From Hypericum androsaemum (lineage: Eukaryota > Streptophyta > Magnoliopsida > Malpighiales > Hypericaceae): a DNA stretch of 64,000 nucleotides. This document shows, one piece after another, positions 57,641 through 64,000 of the stretch; the stretch's first letter is position 1; each line of letters starts with the position of its first letter. The position numbers were made by a program, and so were the translations under genes. The notes beneath the pieces are model-generated. The model made no database searches. It saw nothing but the letters and a program-made list of their open reading frames with translations, and was not told where the DNA came from. The stretch lies in assembly GCA_963995505.1 (NCBI GenBank), contig OZ023182.1, positions 12,640,707 to 12,704,706 of the forward strand, given 5' to 3'.

Positions 57641-57892
57641 GCTCCAAGTGATCGAACAGAAAAGGTGGTGAGAAAGTTGAGATAGTCTTATTGATCGCAG
57701 TGTATCTATGGTGCGAGGTAGAGTTGGTAGAGTGAGTTCGGTTTCAGAATCTTTTGACTTGGGCATCGGATTGAGTTGATTCTTTCGGCTATGGAAAGAT
57801 ATGACAAAGATCTACAACTTTGTGGTTATGACTTCTTCAAATTCTGAGGAAAAGAAGATCAAAAATAGAGGTAAATGTGAGAATGCCAGTTC

Positions 57893-58125
57893 TTGGAGAA
57901 TGTTGGCCTCGAAGAACACCCTGGAGTTGGAGAACGTCCATGTTGGGCTTGGAGAACACCCCAGGCTTGGAGAACGCCCCTTTCAGGGCTCGAGAATGCC
58001 CGTCTAGGGTAGCGAACGCCCTGGGCCATTGAATGCCCTTGGGCTAGGTGAAGGCCCGGGCTTGGCGAATACCCTTGGGCTAGGTGAAGGCCCTTGGGCT
58101 TGGGAATGCGCGGCCGGGCTTATGA
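57893..58125 (+). repeat. Degenerate 18-22-bp array
   Basis: About eleven units of the type gggcttggagaacgccc / gggctaggtgaaggccc. Similar in style to the 9.0-kb array (ga(a)at..cccggg) but shorter, and the period is less even. Confidence 0.7.
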
Positions 58126-58864
58126 TTTTGGGTCGTTCTTGACTTAGGGTTAGATGGTATTTTGGCAGAGACATTCAGGAGGAATGTTCGAGAAGGGCGG
58201 CTTATGTTTTCCTAACTTGAGCGAGAATTCCTGAGATTCTGGCGAGATTTGGAACGAATAACTTGAAGCGGATCTCTCGGGATTGAAACTTGAAGCCGAA
58301 GAACTTAAAAAAAACTTAGGATTTCCTATTCTGAAGGCAAGAGGGCTAGGTCAAGATGCTCTATATATGGAGGGCTCGGGCAAGGAATGCGATATCACCA
58401 ACACATCAAACAACAACAACTATCTTCCTCCTTTTTGTACTGAATTTAGAAAAGTCATAAACTACAAAATTGTAGATCTCTGTCTTCTCTTTCTGTGACT
58501 TTTGGAATTGCATCAATCCGATAATTGAGCCAAAAGTTACGGCCTTTTTACCAAAAAAATTTAGCAAATCTGCGAATTAATTTTTTCTCCTACAATAATA
58601 AAAAGAAATTCTTATCCAAAAAACTAATCAATTAAATAACTAAGATAAGTAATTATACATTAATATTCTGCGATTTTTATATTGCATTCAATAGTAACAT
58701 GTCTTGAAGTACTTGCCTGCAAAAACGGAATCATCAATGATAATACCGAAAGGACACCAAAGACGGGTAATTATGAAACAAACACCGGTATCGACTAATC
58801 AGTCAATTATTATAAATCAAGATGCTTAATTATTATGGACGAGTTCCATTGTTGCACTCGCACC
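58126..58864. other. No recognised gene
   Basis: The first 400 bases have gene-like composition but no domain; from 58.56 kb it is AT-rich. Confidence 0.4.
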
Positions 58865-59125
58865 ATCAAACATGAGATCGGATTGAGTGGGGACTAAAGA
58901 AAATTTGTCCACAGGTGGGGACTACATTTTGGGCCGTCAGATTTGATTATCTTTAAATCTGATGGTCAATAACCTACCAGGTGATATTGGTTTGCATGTG
59001 AAGTAATATTGGTTTGCATGTGAAGTGATATTGGTTTGCAAAAGGCTAGTTTACATATGAAGTGATATTGATTTGCATGTGAAGTAATATTGGTTTGTAT
59101 GTGTAATGATATTGGTTTGAGTTAA
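58865..59125 (+). repeat. About 250-bp repeat with 22-bp subarray, copy C
   Basis: Plus orientation of copy A at 10.3 kb: ggattgagtggggactaaag, aggtggggactacatttt, ttaaatctgatggtcaataa, then about six gatattggtttgcatgtgaa-type units, ending ggtttgagtta. Confidence 0.8.
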
Positions 59126-59241
59126 TCCCCATATTAATAATCAAACATAGGTCGAAAAAACAACTTGTTACATGAAACAACAAGTGTCTCCCAATACGTG
59201 ATCGTGTAATGATCAAATTAAAAAAAGTGGGAAACTAGGAC

Positions 59242-59495
59242 TTAATTGGCGACTTGAGGAGGATAAAGTTTGCATGGGAATGCAAAATTACTAGTTGAAC
59301 TCTTATCGAAGCACATACAGACGCGATCCACACAGCGAGGACTGCCTTTCTTGCACTGGTTAGGGCCCTGGCAGACAAGGTTGCAATTTTGGTCTGTAAA
59401 GCAGTTATACCTCACTCCAAATCCGCAGTGGAACGAATTGATAAACTCGAAGGCACAATGCCGGATTTCACTCGGGAATTCACTGCACGACTTCA
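59242..59495 (-). pseudogene. Defensin-like (CS-alpha-beta) peptide exon
   Basis: The minus-strand frame, about 84 codons to a TAA at 59242-59244, has ten closely spaced Cys in its middle. The core CFTDQNCNLVCQGPNQC, then KKGSPRCVDRVCMC, shows the CxxxC and CxC signature of plant defensin-like secreted peptides. No ATG or signal peptide precedes it in frame; a gag-type sequence begins at 59502, right where an upstream exon or intron would be expected. So it is most likely the second exon of a defensin-like gene cut off by an insertion or breakpoint. It could also be an intact exon with a distant exon 1. Confidence 0.5.
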
Positions 59496-59501
59496 AGAAA
59501 C

Positions 59502-59890
59502 ATGGCAGCTGTGGACCAATACTTTCAATATTCCGATCGACGGTTTGATGAGCTGAAAGCGGCGATAGCCTCTCGTCCTACCATCGAAAAAATTCCCGAT
59601 GACAAGGGCATATTAGATACCCCTCCTAATGACCCTACCGCAATGGTAACAACGGCTTCAACTGCAATGGCATCACCCACAACGGCATCACTGACTTCCA
59701 CCACAATGCCATCAACGACTCCCGCAGCCGTAACACCTACGGTCAGACGTACATGAGACACCAAATTGCATCTCGACTTCCTGGAATTCAGCCCCACCAA
59801 TTCTAGGTACTGGGTCCGGAGGTGTGAGCGATATTTTGACATAAACGACATGGAGGAAAATCGGAAGGTCACGATACGTGATAGAAAAGA
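59502..59890 (+). pseudogene. Ty3/gypsy gag N-terminal fragment
   Basis: Starts MAAVDQYFQYSDRRFDELKA, then a Thr/Ala/Pro-rich stretch to a stop near 59756. In a shifted phase LHLDFLEFSPTNSRYWVRRC and ERYFDINDMEENRKV follow. This is the beginning of a plant gypsy gag (Retrotrans_gag). The rest of the element is absent. Confidence 0.75.
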
Positions 59891-60555
59891 GTGAGGGAGG
59901 ATAGAATTGAAGGAAAGAATAGAAAAAAAGAGTTGGAGGGAGAGGTAGAATTTGGATAAGAATAAAAGAAGAAATTAGAGAGGAAAGAAGATATAATAAT
60001 AGGAAGGATAATTGAGATTATAATCATTCATTGGATGCCAAAACAAACGTACTTAGTACATAATATACCTCTCCTAGAGGAGCTTACTACCACTACACCA
60101 CCTCTACATAACTCCTACGTGCACAGACCACTAATACACAATAACCATCCACTACTACACTTGTACCATAACACTACACATGATTACATAATTTACGTAA
60201 TAAATATCACTAGTAATAAACATAACTAATAATTATATGTGCCACGTCAGATACTAGGTGGACATCAGTTTAGGTACGTGACAGGTCCCTCACTTGTTTC
60301 AATTCCATCTGCTAGGAAACCTGCCAATTGATCAAGTGGATTTTTCAATAAGGTCTCAAATATTGTAGGGTATTCCTGCCGAACCTATTTTCTTAGTCCC
60401 ATTGATTGTATTAGTCCAGGTTAGGCTGCGATTATTAGGAATCGAGCCATGTCTTAACGTGATCAAATAAGCAGGATTTTGTTATTCTTTTTCAAATATA
60501 TAACATTTATAAAACAAGAAATTTATGATATTAGATATCCTTACATGATGCAATT
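59891..60555. other. Unassigned, possible LTR remains
   Basis: Purine-rich (gagagaggaaagaagat) then AT-rich sequence with no frame of note. It may be LTR sequence belonging to the gag fragment, but no ends could be set. Confidence 0.35.
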
Positions 60556-60876
60556 AGCAGGGTGGCGAACGCAATATGGATTATTGAAGCTCTCATCTCC
60601 TCTCTTTACGTGTGGATCTGGATTATTGAAGCTCTCATCTCCTTCATTACGTGTCCCCTTAGTGTTAGGATTTTTCCCTCCAGTGAGCGTTTCGCCCCTA
60701 TTATTAGGGTTCTCCATCTTTCGTCGAATCTAGGAAGAAACTAAGGAAACGTCTTAGATCTCCTGAAAGTCTAGGATCTTATTGGGCATCGGGTAGGTAG
60801 ATTCGTCAAACACCGAGTTGGGAAGGGTAGGTTTCTCTTTTTAGGTTTTGAGTGGAAGTTATTGGGTTGAGGGAGT

Positions 60877-62406
60877 ATGGAGGAAGGCAGTGGGTCGGGT
60901 AAAGGAAAAGGGATTATGGTGAGTTGCTCTCTGGTGGATAAAAATACGGTCAAAGACGGTGACGAGGAAGAAGTTGTAAGGCTGCCGTGTGTCCTTGCCG
61001 CCCCCACAGAGGAAAATCCTACTTTCAACCTGGTAGGCAAGGTTTGGACAGAGAAGTCTATCAATAAGCATGCCTTCCGAATGGTGATTACTAATGCATG
61101 GCAAACACGCCGGGATCTCCACGTCACCGACATCTGCAATAACAGGTTCCTGTTCCGCTTTCAGTCTGAGAAGGATATGAACAGGGTCTTACAAGAGCAA
61201 CCATGGCACTTTGATCATCAAGTTATTGTCTTGGTTTGTATCCCTAGGGATGCCCAACCATCGGGAGTCCCCCTGACTCATGTCCCATATTGGGTAAGAG
61301 TATATGATCTCCCGCTAGGGGGATATAACCAGGCCGCAGCTCAGGCCATTGGAAGTCTCCTCGGGACCTTCGTTAATTGGGATGGCTCTGGAGATGCTTA
61401 TGGGAGATTCTTGCAGGTTAGGGTCATGCTGGACTTACGTTCACCTCTCACGCGCAGGAAAAAACTTAAATTTCAAGGAAGCGACGTGGTCTCGGTTTTC
61501 TTCAAAATTGAGAAGCTCCAATCCTTTTGTTATCTTTGTGGTTGCCTCGGCCATTTGAATAAAGACTGTGAGCTCGCTGATGAAGATGATGTTATCCCAC
61601 CCCCGGGAAATAACTTTGGAAGCTGGCTTCGGGCTTCCCCGTTCAAGCCTCTACGCCCTGCAGATAAGGAGTGGCCCTCTCATTCGAATTCAACAAAAAG
61701 GTCGCTCTCCCTCGCATTCCAGTCCCCCCAGGCGTCCAGCTTACACATCACTCCCCTGGATGATTCAAAGCTGGCAGAAGATGTACATGACATGTTCGGC
61801 AATGCAGAACTGATCGTACCATTATCGAAAACCCCAAACCCTAACCCTACAGACTCCACCAAAAAAATCACAGACCATAACCCTGATAGGCAACACCCAA
61901 CCCTGAACCCTAGTCCACAACATACTCTACCAGATACCTATCTACACCCACAAACCTGCTATATCCTACCTCACCTGAGAGTCCCTCCCCTAGCCACCTC
62001 CTCCGAACAAACACCCTGCTGTACCGTCTCATTAACTCCCCAACCAACCAGCTCCACCCAAACCGTATCCTTTCCTATACCGAATGACCAAGCTTCAGTA
62101 ACCATACATGAGACCCAACCCAACCTGATCATCCCCACCAACCCTAACCCGAACCTTACACACACCAACCCTAGCCAACCACACCCCCAAGACATAACTA
62201 TGAAAGAAGCTGCTGATCAAAGTCAGGCGAGTGATCCGAAACCTAAACAGAGGAGTTGGAAGACAAAGGCAAAAGACCAAAATGCGGGAGAACATGTTGA
62301 AGCAAACAAAACATCACTGAAGTCAGTTAATGATAATGGCAAACGGACCCTTGAATCACAATCCTCGGACAACAACCGTGTTAGCAAGAGAGCTTTCCTT
62401 GTTTAA
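60877..62406 (+). CDS. LINE ORF1 protein (DUF4283 + zinc knuckle)
   Basis: 509 residues from the ATG at 60877. The DUF4283 domain lies at about residues 45-150 (NPTFNLVGKVWTEKSINKHA, RFLFRFQSEKDMNRVLQEQP, WHFDHQVIVL). A DUF4283-associated segment follows (VPYWVRVYDLPLGGYNQAAA), then a CX2CX4HX4C knuckle, CYLCGCLGHLNKDC, at about residue 218. The remaining 280 residues are Pro/Asn/Thr-rich with a basic Lys-rich end (SWKTKAKDQ) and are probably disordered. It should bind the element RNA and form the ribonucleoprotein with ORF2. No stop or frameshift, unlike the minus-strand copy. Confidence 0.9.
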   Translation: MEEGSGSGKGKGIMVSCSLVDKNTVKDGDEEEVVRLPCVLAAPTEENPTFNLVGKVWTEKSINKHAFRMVITNAWQTRRDLHVTDICNNRFLFRFQSEKDMNRVLQEQPWHFDHQVIVLVCIPRDAQPSGVPLTHVPYWVRVYDLPLGGYNQAAAQAIGSLLGTFVNWDGSGDAYGRFLQVRVMLDLRSPLTRRKKLKFQGSDVVSVFFKIEKLQSFCYLCGCLGHLNKDCELADEDDVIPPPGNNFGSWLRASPFKPLRPADKEWPSHSNSTKRSLSLAFQSPQASSLHITPLDDSKLAEDVHDMFGNAELIVPLSKTPNPNPTDSTKKITDHNPDRQHPTLNPSPQHTLPDTYLHPQTCYILPHLRVPPLATSSEQTPCCTVSLTPQPTSSTQTVSFPIPNDQASVTIHETQPNLIIPTNPNPNLTHTNPSQPHPQDITMKEAADQSQASDPKPKQRSWKTKAKDQNAGEHVEANKTSLKSVNDNGKRTLESQSSDNNRVSKRAFLV

Positions 62407-62465
62407 GGCATTAATGTTGATTCCATTACTCAGGCGGAGGTTGCAAGGCAGCCCTGCCAAGCTCC

Positions 62466-64000
62466 ATGATTCTTATATGTTGGAACTGTCGCGGGTTGGG
62501 GAATCTCGAGACAGTTCATCAGCTTAGCAGGTTAGCAAAATCCTGCTCTCCCCAAGTGGTGTTCCTATCTGAAACTTGCCTATCTCAATATGAAGCGGAT
62601 AGATTGAAATGGCATGTTGGTTTTGAGAATGGTATATGTGTTCCATGTGAGGGAACTGGCAGAGCTAGGCGAGGTGGCCTACTAGTTATATGGTGCAAAA
62701 ATGTACAAGTCCAGCTCCTATCTTACTCTTTACATCATGTGGATATCGAAATAATTGAGGCTTCCCACTGGTGGTTCACAGGAATTTATGGATGGCCTAG
62801 AGCGGAAGAAAGATTAAGGACATGGCAATTGATGACTCAGTTAAGAGATCAGTCGTCTCTTCCGTGGTTATGCAGAGGTGATTTCAATGAGATACTCTCT
62901 ATGACCAAGAAGAGAGGAGGGCGAATTATACCGTATAGTCGGATGGATGCCTTTCGCGCCACACTTGATGAGTGTCAACTAGTGGAGGTAGAACAATCTG
63001 GGTTACAGCTTACATGGACTAACTGTCAAGAGGATGGCGATAATGTTGAATGCAAACTGGACAGATACGTGGCTACCAAAGAATGGTTCGATTTATTTCC
63101 TGCAACCAAAGCCGAGGCACTCCCAAGATATAATTCTGACCATTCACCCATCATCTGTCGCATCAATTCAGTAGAGTTCTCATACCCAAAGAAACGGTTC
63201 AGATTTGAAGCAATGTGGACTCGCCATGAGGACCTTAGAATGCAAATCACGAACGGCTGGAATCTTTCGATTGATGGAGCTGACATATCTACTCGCCTCA
63301 AAGCTTGTGGGGAATCCTTGCAAATATGGGATAAGGAAGTGTTCGGGAATGTAAGACGAAATTTGCGAATTATAGAAGAGGAGATTAAGGAGTGCCAAGC
63401 ACTGGGGATTACTGCTGTCTCAAAACAAAAACTGGCATCCCTATTGAATAGACAAGAGGAATTACTATTGAGGGAGGAAACTCTTTGGGCTCAACATTCC
63501 AGAGTGGAGTGGCTTAAAGAGGAGGACAGAAATGCTCAGTTTTTCCACCAGAGAGCGAGTCATAGGTCTAATAGGAACAGGGTGGTTAATATAAAAAATT
63601 CGGAGGGAGTAGTGGTGAAAGAGGAATTAGGGATTGAGGAGATCTTTAGGGAATTTTTTGTTTCCTTGTTTTCTTCTACAGGTTGCGCGAGGATGGAGGA
63701 CATAGCTACCAAAGTTTCCCCGAGAGTCACCCAAGATATGAACGATACTTTATGCAGGCATTTCACGAGAGAAGACATTTTCCAATCCCTCCAGGGCATG
63801 CACCCGACGAAAGCCCCAGGTCCAGACGGCATGCCCCCACTGTTTTACCAAAAATACTGGCAGATTATTGGCGATGAGGTGGTGAGAGCCTCTCTTTCTA
63901 TTCTCAATGACGGGAAAAACTTCATCAATGATACCATTATTACTTTGATACCAAAAGTCTCCCATCCCACTGTTTGTTCAGAATTTCGTCCAATAAGCTT
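62466..64000 (+). CDS. LINE ORF2 (endonuclease-reverse transcriptase), 3' part outside window
   Basis: The frame opens at the ATG at 62466 (MILICWNCRGLGNLETVHQL) and stays open for 511 codons to the edge. Residues 1-220 form the APE-type endonuclease: ICWNCRGLGN (Asn), VVFLSETCL (Glu), FTGIYGWP, CRGDFNEIL (GDxN), LDRYVATKEW and YNSDHSPI (catalytic Asp-His). A linker follows with WLKEEDRNAQFFHQRASHR, the usual region before RT. RT starts at about residue 440 with MHPTKAPGPDGMPPLFYQKY and IITLIPKV. The catalytic FADD box lies beyond the window. It would nick the target and copy the RNA in place. Confidence 0.92.
   Translation, partial: MILICWNCRGLGNLETVHQLSRLAKSCSPQVVFLSETCLSQYEADRLKWHVGFENGICVPCEGTGRARRGGLLVIWCKNVQVQLLSYSLHHVDIEIIEASHWWFTGIYGWPRAEERLRTWQLMTQLRDQSSLPWLCRGDFNEILSMTKKRGGRIIPYSRMDAFRATLDECQLVEVEQSGLQLTWTNCQEDGDNVECKLDRYVATKEWFDLFPATKAEALPRYNSDHSPIICRINSVEFSYPKKRFRFEAMWTRHEDLRMQITNGWNLSIDGADISTRLKACGESLQIWDKEVFGNVRRNLRIIEEEIKECQALGITAVSKQKLASLLNRQEELLLREETLWAQHSRVEWLKEEDRNAQFFHQRASHRSNRNRVVNIKNSEGVVVKEELGIEEIFREFFVSLFSSTGCARMEDIATKVSPRVTQDMNDTLCRHFTREDIFQSLQGMHPTKAPGPDGMPPLFYQKYWQIIGDEVVRASLSILNDGKNFINDTIITLIPKVSHPTVCSEFRPIS

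Larger units (their letters stand above)
60560..64000 (+). mobile_element. LINE (L1-type), 5' region, ORF1 and ORF2, open at window edge
   Basis: A plus-strand non-LTR element with a 5' leader that includes a 45-bp-spaced duplication of tggattattgaagctctcat (60575, 60620), ORF1, a 59-base gap and ORF2. Both frames are open as far as visible. The left end is not defined by a target duplication. It belongs to the same broad superfamily as the ORF1 relic at 2.8-5.8 kb. Confidence 0.85.

Noticed and set aside
59270..59548. Plus-strand 92-codon frame opposite the defensin-like exon
   Set aside because: No domain, and it overlaps the Cys-rich frame, which has a recognisable spacing pattern.

Overview
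The window reads as nuclear DNA of a flowering plant, probably a eudicot. It has spliced plant genes (a GDSL esterase/lipase, a TRAPP subunit, a CUE-domain protein), plant-type Ty1/copia and Ty3/gypsy elements, plant L1-type LINEs with the ORF1 domain DUF4283, hAT and Mutator-like DNA transposons and a caulimovirid-like movement protein. No bacterial-style operons, ribosome binding sites or CRISPR arrays are present. The species cannot be named from the sequence.

Layout. 0-2.5 kb: caulimovirid-like pararetroviral reading frames (minus). 2.8-5.8 kb: GC-rich broken LINE ORF1 (minus). 6.3-7.9 kb: an unusual inverted-repeat element with hairpin-bearing repeats and a pseudo-tRNA. 9-17 kb: a cluster of minisatellites that share a 22-bp period although their sequences differ; among them lie a hAT MITE, a captured CUE-gene fragment and duplicated exon-like segments. 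18.2-19.8 kb: a TRAPPC6 (Trs33) gene remnant beside a hAT MITE. 20.5-28.3 kb: a five-exon GDSL esterase/lipase gene (minus) split in exon 1 by a young 6.2-kb copia element. 28.5-36.7 kb: degraded copia and LINE pieces, a second GDSL exon 1, a second hAT MITE and a probable solo LTR. 37-42.2 kb: a decayed chromovirus (Ty3/gypsy, minus). 42.3-43.8 kb: a hAT deletion derivative. 45.7-48.2 kb: a decayed copia. 49.1-49.6 kb: a fold-back MITE. 50-56.3 kb: a third copia element with long LTRs. 57-60.5 kb: copia and gypsy gag scraps, a short repeat array and a defensin-like exon. 60.6-64 kb: a LINE with open ORF1 and ORF2, running off the window.

How it fits together. This is a transposon graveyard in which most genes are interrupted or partial. 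Insertion boundaries are well supported for seven elements by target-site duplications: 5 bp for three LTR elements, 8 bp for four hAT-type elements. The only frames that look open are the terminal LINE and the two pararetroviral segments. Most nonsense codons in two copia elements can be explained as C-to-T changes, consistent with cytosine methylation and deamination. The most unusual features are the 22-bp-periodic array cluster with its captured gene fragment (9-17 kb) and the 6.3-7.9 kb inverted-repeat element. All homology calls were made by eye from translated motifs; no database search was run.
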